Shown one piece after another: positions 42,301 through 57,300 of a stretch of 64,000 nt of DNA. The stretch is from Planctomicrobium piriforme (GTDB lineage Bacteria; Planctomycetota; Planctomycetia; Planctomycetales; Planctomycetaceae). The notes below the pieces were generated by a model, which did no database searches, had not been told where the DNA came from, and saw nothing but the letters and a program-made list of their open reading frames with translations. Position 1 is the stretch's first letter, and every line of letters starts with the position of its first letter. The DNA lies in contig NZ_FOQD01000017.1 of assembly GCF_900113665.1 (NCBI RefSeq), forward strand, positions 110,320-174,319. The letters are read 5' to 3'. The translations under genes and the position numbers were made by a program.

Positions 42301-45300
42301 TTTTCCGGAACAGACACATTCCGCTATCAGGCCAACGACGGGACAGCATCCTCGAATATTGTGACCGTGACGATTGTCGTCAGCGCCGCGGGGACGCCGA
42401 CGAAGTTCTTCGTCGTCGACGACCAGGCGGACGACACTTTCAAGTATTCCTCTTCCGGGTATTCGATCGGAAACTTCAATGCGGCGAACTCCGATCTGCG
42501 CGGCATTGCAGCCAAGGCTGACGGTTCAAAAATCTGGACTGTCGACAGTTCTGGTAACGTCAAGGTTTACAGTTCAACAGGCGCCTCTCTGGGAGGCTGG
42601 AAGGCCACGGGGATAACACGCTCCGATGACATCGCAACGGATGGAACGAACATCTGGATCGTTGATTCTTCGACGAACAAGGTGTGGTACTTTGCAGGCA
42701 AGGCAACAACGACCACTGGATCCTTTGATGCAACGTCCAATTTTCGTCTGACAACTGATAATGCGGACGCGACCGGACTCGTGGTACGCGACGGCAAAAT
42801 CTGGGTCGTAGACACCGGTACCTGCGGATCAAAAGTTTTCGTTTACGATACCTCCGGGTCTTTAAAAGGCTCATGGTTCCTGGACTCTCACAATCAGAAT
42901 CCCACGGGAATCACCGTGAATCCGTCGGGCGGCACCGATCTTTGGGTGGTCGATAAGTCCACCGACAAAGTCTACACCTACTCGGGCGGCATCAGTTGGA
43001 CGAGCGGGACGCATTCGGCAGCATCAAGCTGGGCACTGGACTGCGGGAACAATCAGCCGGAAGGGATTGCCGATCCTCCGCCACTCTCCAGCCCCATCGA
43101 GTGGATTGCCTCAGGTGGGGGCGATTGGAACGATCCCTCCAATTGGAGTACCGGCACGGTACCGACCGCCGCGGACGATGTCGAGATCGACATTTCAGGC
43201 GGGAATTACACGATTACCATCACCGCCACGAGTTCGGGTTACTATGGCGATCCGTATGATGGCCCCGCCGTCCACAACCTGCTGAGCAACGAGACGCTGT
43301 CGTTGTCAGGATCACTGCAGGTCACAGGCTCTGCTGAGACTGCTGGAATGACGTTCACCGGCTCGCTGGTGGGCGGCTCGGTGACCGTCACGAGCAGTCT
43401 CGATTGGACGAGCGGTACAATTCTGGGGGGAAGCACGCTCACGGTGGCCTCCGGCGCCACAGGATCTCTCCACAGCTCAAGCGGCAAAACCATCGGAGGC
43501 CACTTCATCAATCAGGGAACCACCACCTGGACCGACTCAGGCTCCATCAACCTGGGCGCTTATAACGGGTGGGATTTCAACAGCGGTTCGATCGAAAACA
43601 GCAGCGGCGCACTGTTCAAAATTCAGACTGATGCCGACCTCTACGATTCGACCGACTGGTACTACGGATCGACCGGCTCGTTTACGAATGCCGGGACGGT
43701 CCGCAAACTCTCCAGCACAGGAGAGACGTTGCTGGGTCCAGCATTTAATAACAGTGGAACCGTCGAAATCCAGTCTGGCATTTTGACCCTCACCGGAAGC
43801 GGCACTTCGAGCGGTCAATTTGCCGTTTCCAGCGGTGCGAAATTGAAATTCGCCGGCTCTACGGGCGACGAATACAACCCCGGCACCAGCGTCACGCTGA
43901 GCAGCGGCTCGCAAGTGACCGGTGCCGGAGAGCTGGAGTTCAGTTCCGGCCCAGTTGCAATCAACGGAACCGTCGGCCTGACGGGAAATGTACGGGTGAC
44001 CGGGGGAACGGCACAGTTCAACCAGAACATCAGCCTGGCGAATGTCCTTCTCTCCAACGGGGCACTGGGAGGGAGCGGCCAGGTCACGATCACGAATTCT
44101 CTGGACTGGACGGGTGGGAATGTTCAGGCCTCGGGGAACTTCATTGTCGCTTCGACGGCAACCGCCGCGATCCATGGGTCTGGAACCAAAACAATCGGGG
44201 GGCAATACATCAATCACGGGACCACCATCTGGACAGACTCCGGAGTCGTCAACCTGGGAGCATACAATGGCTGGGATTATTTGAGCGGTTTGATTCAGAA
44301 CAGCAGCGGAGCGCTGTTCACGATCCAGACTGACGCGGATCTCAGCGGCTACGATGGCTCGTTTACCAATGCCGGCACGGTCCGCAAGCAATCGAGTTCT
44401 GGCGAGACGATTCTCGGATCCACATTCAACAACAACGGATCGGTGGAGATTCAATCAGGCACACTGACTCTTCCAGGCAGCGGTACTTCGAGCGGCCAAT
44501 TCGCGGTCTCCAGCGGCGCCAAGCTGAAATTCGCGGGCTCCACCGGCGATGAATACAACTCGGGAACCAGCGTCACTCTCTCCAGCGGCTCGCAAGTGAC
44601 CGGCGCAGGAAATGTGGAATTCAGCGGCGGAACCGTGGCGATCAACGGCCCCTTTCCGCTCACCGGCCAAGTGCAAGTCACCGGTGGAAATGCCCAATTC
44701 AATCAGAACATTAGCCTGGCCAACGTCGTTCTCTCCGGAGGTTCGCTCGGAGGAAGCGGTCAGACGACAATCACAAGCTCACTCGACTGGACGGGCGGGG
44801 CACTTCAGTCAGCAGGTGGAGTCATCGTCGCCTCCACTGCTTCCGCGTCGATTCACGGTTCAAGCGGCAAACAAATCATTGGAACGTTGACCAACCGCGG
44901 AGCGATCACCTGGGCCGACTCCGGGTACATCACGTTGGGAAACATCGACTGGATGAGCGGAGGGAGTTCGAACGGCTCGCTGGTGAATGACTCCACCGGC
45001 GTGATTCTGATCCAGACCGACGCAGACTTATACGACGCCGGCGGGGGCTACTACGGTTGGTTTGGCTCGTTCACCAACTCCGGTACGGTTCGTAAGCTGT
45101 CGAGCTCTGGCGAGACGCTGCTGGGAACGACGTTCAACAACAACGGCACCGTCGAGATCCAGTCCGGCACGCTGACTCTGGCCGGCAGCAGTACGTCTAC
45201 CGGTGAATTCGCTGTTTCGGCCGGAAAGAAACTGAAATTTGCCGGAACGAATGGAGATGAATATACCTCCGGAACCACCGTGACCCTGGCTAGCTCCTCG

Positions 45301-48300
45301 CAGATCAACGGTGCAGGGGATGTGGAATTCAGTTCAGGCACAGTTTCAGTGAATGGGACAGTCGGCCTGACGGGCGTTGTAAGGGTCACTGGAGGGATTG
45401 CTCAATTCAACCAGAATCTCAGTGTGGCGAACGTCATCCTCTCAGCGGGATCGCTGGGAGGAAGCGGGCAGACAACCATGACCAGCTCCTTGGATTGGAC
45501 CGGAGGCAATATCCAGACATCGGGCGGCGTGATCGTCGCCTCGACCGCGACAGCCTCCCTGCACGGTTCGAACACCAAGCAAATTGTGGGCACGCTGACC
45601 AACCGCGGCACGATGACCTGGACCGACTCAGGCTACCTTTCCCTGGGGACCAGCGACGGAATGGGAGGAGGAACCGTCAGCGGGTCTCTGGTGAACGATT
45701 CCACTGGCCTGTTTCTGATTCAAACCGATGCGGATCTGTATGACGCCGGAGGCGGCTATTACGGCTGGGCCGGCTCCTTCACCAACTCCGGTACGGTTCG
45801 CAAGCAGTCCAGCACAGGCGAGACGGTTCTGGCAACGGTCTTCAACAACAACGGAACCGTCGAAACTCAGTCGGGAACATTGACGCTGACTGGCAATGGC
45901 ACCACGAACGGGCAGTTTGCTGTCTCCAGCGGCGCCAAATTGAAATTCGCAGGGACCAATGCCGACGAGTACAACTCTGGGACAACGCAGACGCTGGCCT
46001 CGAGCTCGCTGGTTTCTGGCGCGGGAACTGTTGAATTCAATGGGGGGACGGTCGCCGTTAATGGCAGCTGGACGCAGACGGGCCAGGTCCAAGTCACCGG
46101 CGGATCGGCACAGTTCAATCATGACGTCAGCCTGGTCAGCGCGGTTTTGTCGAGTGGGGCATTGGGAGGCAGCGGTCACACGGCGATTACGAATTCGCTC
46201 GATTGGACAGGTGGGAAGATCGCCGGGTCGGGCGACGTGATTCTGGCGGCAACTGCAACTGCCTCGCTGCACGGAACCGGCACAAAAATCGTCACCGGAA
46301 CGTTCTTGATCCATGGGACCGCGACGTGGACCGATTCCGGCACACTGCAGCTGGGAGACGATCCCAACGGCATGGGATCGGCCGGGACGGGCGCCATCCG
46401 TACGGAAACCGATGGGGTCTTCGATATGCGGACGACCGCCTGGTTGACTGGCAGCGACTATTACGGCGGCAGTTCGTTGCGGTTCACCAACCTGGGTCTT
46501 TTCCGCCGGTCGACTGTCGGCGGCACCGGGCGGCTCGGGGCGGCGTTCGATAACAGTGGAACGGTCGAGGTGTTGGCTGGAACACTTTCTCTGAACGCAG
46601 GCGGATCGAGCAGCGGCGCCTTCAATATCTCCTCGGGAGCAACGCTGGAATTCGCCGCCAGTTACTTCGAGACCACCTTGGCCTCTGGTTCAAACGTAAC
46701 CGGCGGGGGATCAGTCCGATTCACCGATGGAACAACGCATGTAAACGGTGGGTTTTCACCTTACGGCACCATCTGGATCACGGGAGGAAAAGCGGAGTTC
46801 AACAGCTCGGCATCCGCCGCTGGCGTCACCATGTCCGGAGGAGAACTTGCAGGCTCTGGAACGCTGACGGTTGCAAATACCTTCAGTCTGTCCGGCGGTG
46901 AAATTTCCGGATCCGGCACTGTGTCAGCGACATCAGCCTTCAACTGGTCCGGCGGGCAGATGCGCGGTACAGGAACCACGGTCGTCGGAGCCGGGGCCAC
47001 ATTGACACTCAGCGGATCGGATTCCAAGACGCTCAACCGCACCTTGAACAATTTCGGCCTGATGATCATCCCAGTCGACCTGCAGGTTGGGGATGAAACG
47101 GCGCTGGTGAATGAAACGGGCGCCACGGTCAAGCTGCAAAACAACGCGGACTTGATCTCTCAGGCGTTCTATGGCTCTTCAGGAGACATCACCAACTCCG
47201 GACTATTCGAGAAGTCCACGGGATCGGGAATCAGCAGTCTCGGCTCCGAGTTTCACAATTCGGGCACTCTGTCGATCGTCTCGGGAACGTTGCAGTCGAT
47301 AGGACGGTTCAACAACTCGGGTTTGGTCAAAATTCCTACGGAAACGACTCTCGTCGTCGCGACGATTTCCGAAGAATACGGGGGAGCAGCCATTCGGTAT
47401 TACCAGTCGGGTGGAGAAACGCGACTGCAGGGTGGAACCTTATCCGCGGCGGCAGCTGTTGAAATTCAAGGAGGGCTGGTGACGGGGGTCGGTAAGATCT
47501 CCGGCAATGTCTACAACGCGGGCGAATTCCGTCCCGGCAATCCGATCGGAGTGATTCAAGTTGCCGGGGATTACACCCAATCCTCGGCGGGTGTGCTGAC
47601 GGTCGACCTGCAAGGTTTCGAGGCCGGGACGAGCTACGATCAATTGAACGTGAGCGGGGCCCTCTCGTTGGCAGGGACGCTCAACGCTTCGTTAACGATT
47701 CCGACCCTCATTGGAAATCGATTCCGCATCATCAAGCATGCGGGAACAGCATCCGTGAGCGGCCATTTCAACAGCCTGGCCGAAGCGAGCACCCTCAATC
47801 TGAACGGGGTCGATTACCGGATCAGCTACGCTGCGGGAACCGGAAACGACGTCGAAATTCTGCATCCGGGTCCGCTGTTTTCCATCAGCTCGGTCCAGCA
47901 GGTCGAAGGGGATGACGGGCAGACCAACTTTGTCTTCACCGTCACGCTCGACTCCGCGTCGGCGCAATCTGCAAGCGTCCAGTATGCAACCGTGGACGAC
48001 ACGGCCTCTGCCGGGTCCGACTACGTCAGTACCAGCGGCATACTGACATTTGCGCCTGGGCAGCTCAGCCAAACCATCTCCGTGCCAGTCATCGGCGAAG
48101 CGACGCCCGAAAATCATGAACGATTCCGGGTTCAGCTGAGCAACGCGGTCGACGCGGGGATTCGACTCGGTCGCGGAGTCGGCATGATTTTCGACGACGA
48201 CGCAGGCCCGCGCCTGCTCGATAATCTCGGAACCGATTTCTGGATCACCTTTCCCGGAAACTACACATGGGAAAATCCCGTTCATACGGTCCAGCTCTTC

Positions 48301-51300
48301 ATTTCCGGTGAGCACGATACCAGTGGAACGATCGAAATTCCCGGGTTGAATTTCTCGCAGAATTTTACTGTTACGGCAAACCAGACCACGACGATCGATC
48401 TGCCCACGGGTGTGGATCTCGCCGAGACGTCGAACCTGATTCAAAACAATGGAGTGCATATCACGGCGGAAGACGAGGTTGCCGTCTATGCGATCAACTA
48501 CGTTCCATTCACGACAGACGCTTATCTGGCTCTCCCGACCGATATCCTTGACCAGGAATATGTCGTTCTGGCCTGGAAGAATTCAAATTCCAATATTCCT
48601 TTCGGATCGGAATTCGGACTGGTTGCGACCGTTGACGGAACCCAGATCACAATTACTCCATCGGTTACGGTCAGCGGCCATCAGGCGGGCGTTCCTTACA
48701 CCATCACACTCAACCAGGGTCAAACTTATCAGTTGCGGTCGACCGGAATCCCAATGGATTTAACTGGGACGTTCATCTCTTCCACGGCCCCTATCGCCGT
48801 TTTCGGCGGACACGAGATCGCCAATATTCCCGGCGGCGTGACATATGCGGATCATATCGTCGAGCAACTGACCCCGACCTCAACCTGGGGAGAGAGTTTC
48901 GTCACCGTTCCACTGGCAGGCCGCCTTTACGGCGACACATTCCGAGTCCTGGCATCGCAAGATGGAACGGTTGTGCGAATCAATGGAGGAGTGGCGGCGG
49001 TTTTGAATCGCGGACAGGTCTATGAAACCATTCTGACCGCAGCTTCTTCAATATCGACGAATCACCCAGTGGCAGTGGCTCAGTACGCCAACGGTTCGTC
49101 CTATGACGGACAGTTGGGCGATCCGTTCATGATGCTGGTGACGCCGACGGATCAGTTCCTTGATGAATACACTGTCAGCACTCCCTCGACCGGATACCCG
49201 GACAATTCCATTAATCTCGTTGTCCCCGCCAGCGACACAGGCGGAATCTTGATCGACGGCGTTCCCCTTGACGAAGATTTCTTCGAAGAAGTTCCAGGGA
49301 CTGGGTATTCTGTCGCACAGGTTCCAATCTCAGTTGGCTCTCACCACTTATCCGGCAGCGCTCCTTTTGCAATCTACACATACGGTTTTAATGTTGATGA
49401 CTCATACGGGTATCCCGGCGGGATGGCGCTGACACGAATCGCGAATGTCAGTTATTTGACGGCCACCCCGTCTGCGGAGACGGATTATGTGGGTACCTCG
49501 CGTTCTGTCACCGCAAACGTCACCGACATTAATGGAAATGGGGTCGCGGGCATCCGCGTTCATTTCGCAGTGTCTGGCGTCGACACTCTCGAAGGATATG
49601 TCTACACGAATTCTTCTGGCCAGGCTGTCTACACTTACACGGGAAGCGATGTCGGTCAGGACACCATCACGGTCACCGAAGGAGACCGCATCCAGACCGT
49701 TCACAAAACGTGGATTTCTCCGCCGCCGACGATCGTCACACAGTCGCCAGGAGGCGCCGATTCTTTTCTGATCGGATCCACGGTTCTGGTGACAGGTCTC
49801 GCCTCGGCCGGCATTCCGACGTCTCCCATTGCCACGGTGCTGGTAAACGGCGTCCCTGTGGACGCCACGGACATCGACGGCAATTTCTTCGCCCGCGTCA
49901 CCATTCAGCCCGGCGTCAACACATACCAATTCACGGCCATCGACGTGCGCGGAAACTCGGCGACGACGACCTTGTCGCTTCAGGGACGATCCGCCGTCGC
50001 AGGCCAGATCGATTTCAACAGCCTTTCCGATGTTTCCACGATCAAAGGTGAATATGGAGTGACGTCGTGGAATTCGGGAACAAGCACGCTCTATGCTGAG
50101 CTTGCAGTGCATAACACTGGAACGTATTCGATCGACGCGCCGCTGCTGGTCGGTATTCGCAATATCAGCTCCGCCTCCGTCAGCGTGCTCGGAAACGATG
50201 GAGTCGCTCCGGATGGCACACCCTATTACGATTTCAGCCGGCTGGTGGCCGGCGGCGTCCTTGAGCCGAATGACCTGACAGGCCGGCGGTCCATCGCCTT
50301 CCACAACCCGGATGGCCGGCAGTTTACCTACGACCTGGTACTCCTCGGACAACTCAATCGCGCTCCTTCGTTTACGACGGCGCCTCAAACATCGGTAATG
50401 GCGGGGACATCCTACACCTACCATTTCGCCGCCAGCGATCTGGATGGAAATCCCATCAATTACACGCTCCTGTCCGGTCCTGCTGGAGCGACGATCGCAA
50501 CAGGCGCCACTGATCTCGTCTGGTCGCCATCCGCCGATGACGTCGGTACACATACGTTGATCCTCCAGGCGGATGATGGACACGGAGGTCGCAGCCAACA
50601 GAAGTACGTCCTCAACGTCTACAGCGCCCCGCCCAACCGCCCCCCGGTCTTTACGTCCGTGCCTTCCGTCGTGGCCTATGTGAATACCTCGTTCGCCTAT
50701 CATGCCACCGGTCTGGATTCTGATGGGGATGCCCTGGAATTCACGCTGGTCGATGCACCAGCGGGCATGACGATCAATTCCCAGACCGGGCAGATCAGTT
50801 GGAATCCAGCGGCCAACCAGGTCGGACCGCAGGCGGTGGCAATTGCTCTCAGCGACGGCCAGGGCGGTACGATTCAGCAACTGTTTACGATCAATGTTCT
50901 GCCCAGGCTGGGCAACCACGCTCCGCAGTTCGTCTCAGTTCCAGTCACCACAGCCCTTTCTGGAAAGTCTTACCATTACCTGACTACCGCCTCAGATGCC
51001 GATGGCGATCCGCTACACTATCAATTGACGACCAAGCCAGATGGCATGTCGATCGATTCCTCAACGGGATTGATCAATTGGAGCCCGGATCAAAACCTGT
51101 CGGGCTCCGTCGATGTCACGATAGAAGTGACCGACGGGGAAGGCGGGGTTACCCGGCAGTCCTTCCAGATTGAGGTCACGGACACGACTCCTGTGACGAT
51201 TTCAGGCACGGTCTTCAACGACGCCAATGGAGATGGTGCTCTGTCCTCTGGAGAGTCGGGCCAGTCTGGCTGGACGGTGTTCCTGGACCAGAACAACAAC

Positions 51301-54300
51301 CAGCGCCTCGATGCGGGAGAGACGAGCACTCTGACGGATAGTTCCGGCCATTATACCTTCAACAATGTGGCCCCCGGAGCCTATCACGTTGCCGAGGTGC
51401 TGCCTGCCGAGTGGGCGATCAGTGAGCCCGCGACCGGCGCTTACCACGGAACTGCCATTGGCGGGGAAGTGATTACGAACCGTGATTTCGGAAACGTCTC
51501 GCGGGATGTCGGCAATCATTCGCCCGTCTTCACCACACAGCCTCCCCGTGCTGCCACGCAAGGCGTGCTGCTGCGTTACGATCCTGCTGTCACGGATGCC
51601 GATGGCGATGCATTGACCTACTCGTTGTCGTTCAAGCCGGACGGAATGGCGATCGACTCCACGACGGGCGTTGTGACATGGACGCCGTCCGAGTCCCAAT
51701 ACGGTTATTTCGACGCCACCATTCGGGTGGAAGATGGACATGGCGGCGTCGGCGTGCAGGCGATCTCCGTCTTTGTCGCCGAGGGAAACTCCAGCCCACA
51801 CATTACGTCGCAGCCCACCGTCATCGCTTCCACCGGCGTGGAATGGAACTACGAGGTCGCCGCGACGGATCCCAATGGCGACAGCCTCACCTATACATTG
51901 GATGCGGTCTCCCTCTCGCGCGGCATGTCGATCGAAGCAGACTCAGGCCTAATCGCGTGGACTCCTGCTGCCGCCGGCAGCTACCACATCGTCGTGACCG
52001 TAGACGATGGTCGCGGAGGCCGCGAATCACAGGATTTCACGCTGGTCGTCGGCGCGAATTCGGCTCCACGATTCCAGAGTACCCCGCCAGCAACCGCGGT
52101 GGTCGGGCAGACGCTGACTTATAACATTGATGCCGTCGATCCTGATGGAGAATCCGTGACGCTAAGTCTGGACTCCGCTTCTCTCGCGCGGGGAATGACG
52201 CTCAGCGGAACCACGCTCACCTGGACACCATCGGCGATGGGCATTGTTAGCGTCACCTTGACGGCCTCCGACGGGCATGGCGGCGCGAGTAATCAAATGT
52301 TCTCCTTGGCTGTCAATCACCAAGTCGTGACCAGCGATCCGCCGACGGTCACGTCCCATCCGACAGGGTCGGCCTATGTCGGACAACCTTGGACCTATCC
52401 GGTGACCGGAACGGATACTGACAGCAACACAGCTACGCTGACTTTTTCTCTTCTGGAGCCGACAAGCGATCCCAACGTCTCATTCAATCCGACAACGCAT
52501 GTTCTCACCTGGACGCCGACTTCGACGACTCCAGAGACGTTTACCATTCGCATCACTGACGATGCTGGATCCTATGTCGACCAGACGTTTACCGTCACGC
52601 CGCGCACTGTCCGCACGGGACAGGCGCCCAAAATTACCAGTGTTCCTTCCGGACCAGCGGTTGTGGGACAGGTTTATCAGTATCAAGTCCTGGCGTATGA
52701 CCCCAATGGAGATTCACTGACATACTCGCTGGCCGAGCCCGTCGCCGGAACGATGATCGACAGCACCACCGGACTGCTGAGCTGGACCGCGGCTGCCGAA
52801 GGTTCCGTTGACTTTGAAATTGTGGTCAGCGACGGCATCGACGGCTCGACGACGCAATCGTTCTCGCTCACGGCGGTTGCCGCGCAGAATCATGCTCCGC
52901 GGATTACTTCATCGCCAGTAGGCCCTGCTACGGTCGGAGAACCCTGGACCTACCGCGCTTCGGCCTTCGACTCAGATGGAGATCCTCTCGCATACTCGCT
53001 GGACTATCCCGGCAACGAAACCGTGACAATCGATGAGCAAGGTGTCATTTCGTGGACGCCTAGTGAGGTTGATGTCGAGATTACGGCGACTCTCACTGTC
53101 AGTGACGGTCGTGGAAATACAGCGACCCAAGCTTTCACGATCTCTGCGGCAGCGCCTCCCGAAGGCAATCCCGAAAACCATCCGCCGCAGTTCACCACGA
53201 CCCCCTCCGGTCCGGCGTATGTCGGGCAGCCTTGGAGTTACTCTGCGATTGCCTCTGATGTCGATGGAGATGCGATCACCTATTCGCTGGACACTGATTC
53301 CGTCATTCGCGGACTGGCGATCAATCCTGAAACCGGGCTCGTCTCCTGGACTCCATTGACCGACGGTTCATTCCGCGTAATCGTCACTGCAACGGATGCC
53401 CAGGGGGCCGCCGCGACGCAGGACTTCACGCTGACCGTCGATGTCGTGAATGTCTCGCCTGAAATCAATTCCAAGCCGACTGGGCCGGCCTATGTCGGTC
53501 AGACATGGACCTATCAGGTCAATGCCACCGATGTGAATGATGCCGCGACGTCACTCGTCTACTCGCTGGTCGCGCCGGCAACGTCTGCGCAGGTTTCGTT
53601 CAACGCGGCGACGCACACTCTCTCCTGGACCCCCAATGCCGTTGGTTCCCTGGATGTGGTCCTCCGCGCAACAGACCCACATGGCGCCTACGTCGAGCAG
53701 AAATTCACCATTTCCGCTCAGGCCCAAGCCCCAACAAACGTCGCGCCCATCATCCGGTCGGTTCCCATCCAGACGATGCGGCTGGATCAGGTCTATTCTT
53801 ACGCCATCGACGCCTTCGATCCGAATGGGGATCGACTGATTTATTCGCTGACGGTCAAGCCGGTTGGCATGTCCATCGACTCCAGCGGACAGATCAGCTG
53901 GCAACCGTCTTCAATCGGTTCCTATCCGGTGACGATCGCCGTTTCGGATGGCGTGAGTGCCCCTGTCACGCAAAGCTACACGATCATTGTGCAGCCCCCA
54001 GTCGCGGTGAATTCCCCGCCAGCGATCACTTCGACTCCCACCGGACCTGCAGTTCGCGATCGGGAATGGCAGTACCAGGCGCAGGCGACCGACCCCAATG
54101 GAGACGCCGTCCTTTGGTCGCTGGATCTCTCTCAGGTGCCGAGCAGCCAGCGTGGAAATCTTTCCGTCAATTCCACGACAGGTCTGGTCACCTGGACTCC
54201 GACTTCCTCCGGCAGTTTCAATCTCACGCTCACCGCCAACGATCAGCACGGTGGAATCGCGACTCAGTTGTTCACTCTCGTGGTCCTGCAAAATGCTCCC

Positions 54301-57300
54301 CCGCAGATCACGACCGTTCCGGTGACGTCGCTCAATGTCGGTCAGTCATACACATATGACGTCAATGCCAGCGATCCCAACTCCGACGACATCCTCACTT
54401 ATTCTTTGGACGCCGTTTCTCTCACCCGCGGAATGACTATCAATTCCACCACGGGTGTTGTCAGTTGGACTTCCGCCAGCGCGGCGGGGGTCTATCCAGT
54501 CACCGTCACGGTGACTGACCAATCTGGCGGGCAGGATCAGCAGTCGTTCAGCCTGTATGTCATCAATCCCAATGCCAATACGGCTCCCGTCATCCTCACA
54601 GAACTATCCGGCCAGGTGCAGGTGGGTCGTCCTTATCAGAATCGGATCGTCGCGTCTGATGCTGACGGCGATGCGCTCAGCTTCTCGCTGACGTCCGCTC
54701 CGGCGGGGATGACGATTGATTCTTCCGGCGTTCTTTCCTGGACTCCGTCCGGAACTCAGCTGGGGAGTCAGTCGTTCACCGTTCAGGTTTCCGATGGGCG
54801 TTCCGGCGGGATAGTCTCGAAGACATACACGCTGACCGTCGTCAGCGACGTCGCCAATCGGCCCCCCGTATTCACCACCAATCCGACGACCAATCTCATC
54901 GCCGGCTCCCCCTATGTCTACACCGCGCAGGCGACCGATCCGGACGGAGATGCCCTTTCCTACAGCCTGACCGCCGCCCCGGCCGGGATGACCATCAATT
55001 CCACGACCGGCAAAGTCACCTGGACTCCCACGTCCGCCAACGTCGGCACGTACACGATGACCATTCGGGTCGTCGACGCCCGGGGGGCCGGGCTCGAGCA
55101 GTCGGTCACGCTCACGGTCCGCGCCCAGAACAGTCCGCCGGCGATCACCTCCGCGCCCCCCACGCAGGGAATCAAGGACAAGCCGTACGTCTATGCGGTC
55201 AAGGCCTCCGATCCGGACGGTCAGGCTCTCACGTTCTCCCTCGGCGCGGGGACCAGCGTTTCCGGGCCGATCAGCATCAACCCCCAGACCGGCATCCTCA
55301 CCTGGACTCCCAATGCCGCGGGCACCTATCAGATTCAGGTGAACGTCTATGACTCGCTGGGACTCGGCATCAGCCAGGTCTACAGCGTGGAAGTACTCGC
55401 TGCCGCGCCGAATAATCCGCCGCGAATCACTTCCGTGCCCCCCAGTTACTACGCCACCGCCGGGGAGACCTATACCTACGACGTCAACGCCGTCGACCCC
55501 GACGGCACGCCGCTCTCTTATCAACTGCTGACTCCCTCGTCCCTCCCGTCGGGGATGACGTTCAACACCAGCACAGGCCTCCTCACCTGGGTTCCCACGA
55601 CGGGGCAGGTCGGGCAGGTGGTGTCGTTCGAAGTCGCCGCGACCGACGGGTCGCTCGTCGCTCGGCAGTCCTTCTCACTGGGAGTCTTGCCGGCGAACAA
55701 CGTTCCAGTCGTCTCGAACATTTCGAATCAAACCGTCTCCGCCGGCGCGGTCCTTCGGCTTGACGTCCAGGCGACCGACGCCGACCACGACGCTCTCTCC
55801 TACTCGCTCGACTCCGCGTCGGCGGCGCTAGGGATGACGATCGACTCCAATGGGCGCTTCCAGTGGAGCCCCTCCGTCGCCCGGGTTTCGAATACTCCTT
55901 ACCCGGTCACAGTTTCCGTCACCGATGGCCGCTCCGCCGCCGTAACGAAGACGTTCCAGGTGACCGTTACCGCCGACCAGACTGCCCCCACGGTCAGCAT
56001 CGTCTTTGACCGGTCGCAGGCCTTCGTCGGCGCCCAGATCGCCATCCGGGCCTATGCCCTCGACAACGTCGGCGTTGCCAGCCGCACGCTCACGCTGGTC
56101 AGCGTCACCCGCGGGTCGACCGTGATTCCGCTCAATCGCGCCCTCCCGCTCGATGCCGACGGCGTGGCCCGGCTCACGCTCACGGCCGACCTCATCGGCA
56201 CGCTCACCTTCTCCGCCAGCGCGACCGATGCCGCGGGGAACGTGGGGACTTCTCCCAATGCCGCGTTCCTGGTTCAGGATCCCGCCGACGGAAATCCCCC
56301 CTCGGTGCAGCTCCTCTCTCCCGCCAGCAAGCTGGTGATCACCGCCCCCACCGACGTCACAGGCACCGTCACCGACAACCAGCCAAACGTCAATTGGACC
56401 CTCGTCGCCGTGCCGCGCGACGGCGGCGACTCCAAAACGATCGCCACCGGCACCGGAAACATCACGGGCGCCCTGGGCCGCTTCGACCCCACGCTGCTCC
56501 GCAACGGCCTGTACACCCTCACCCTCACCGCGACCGACGTCGGCGGCAACACCCGCTCCTCGTCGGTCGACGTCCAGGTCGACGGCGGCCTCAAGCTGGG
56601 GAATTTCCAGGTCAGCTTCACCGACCTGCAAGTTCCGCTGGCTGGCATTCCGATCACGCTCACTCGCTCGTACGACACGCTCCGTTCGGGCCTACAGGGA
56701 GATTTCGGTTACGGCTGGCAGTTAGATCTGTCCACCACCAAGGTGGAGATCACATTGCCGTCGGGTGGCGACCCAGGTCTCTTCGGATACACGCCGTTCG
56801 TCGATGGGACGCGCGTGGTCATCACCCTGCCGGACGGGACCAAACAGGGGTTCACGTTCTATGGGGATCCGGCCTACCTGCCGTTCTCCAATACCCCCTA
56901 CTACTACACCCCCAGGTTCGTCCCCGATTACGGGGTCACCAGCCAACTGCTGGTCGACGGCCTGTCGCTCTACAAGGAAGCGAGCACCGGCGAGTACTAC
57001 GACATGGAGTCGGGGCAGACCTACTCTCCGGTCGATCCGGTCTTCGGCGGGTCGTTCGATCTCAAGCTGCGGAACAACTCCGAGCTGGTGATCGACGCCA
57101 AAACCGGGGATCTCTCGCAGATCGTCGACGGGAATGGCAACTCGCTGACCTTCTCCGACGACGGCATCACCAGCTCGACCGGCAAGTCGATTCAGTTCGA
57201 GCGGGACTACGCGGGCCGCATCACCGCCGTCATCGACCCCTCCGGCAACCGCATCTCGTACGACTACGACTCCCTGGGGAACCTGAACGCCGTCACCGAC

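Noticed and set aside
35466..42390. Tandem repeats considered as DNA satellite or CRISPR-like
   Set aside because: The ~288-bp periodicity is fully explained by the 96-residue protein repeat; DNA copies diverge at third positions.
49402..50919. A 505-residue minus-strand frame within the giant gene
   Set aside because: Antisense shadow of a repetitive GC-rich frame; no start signal, no recognisable domain.
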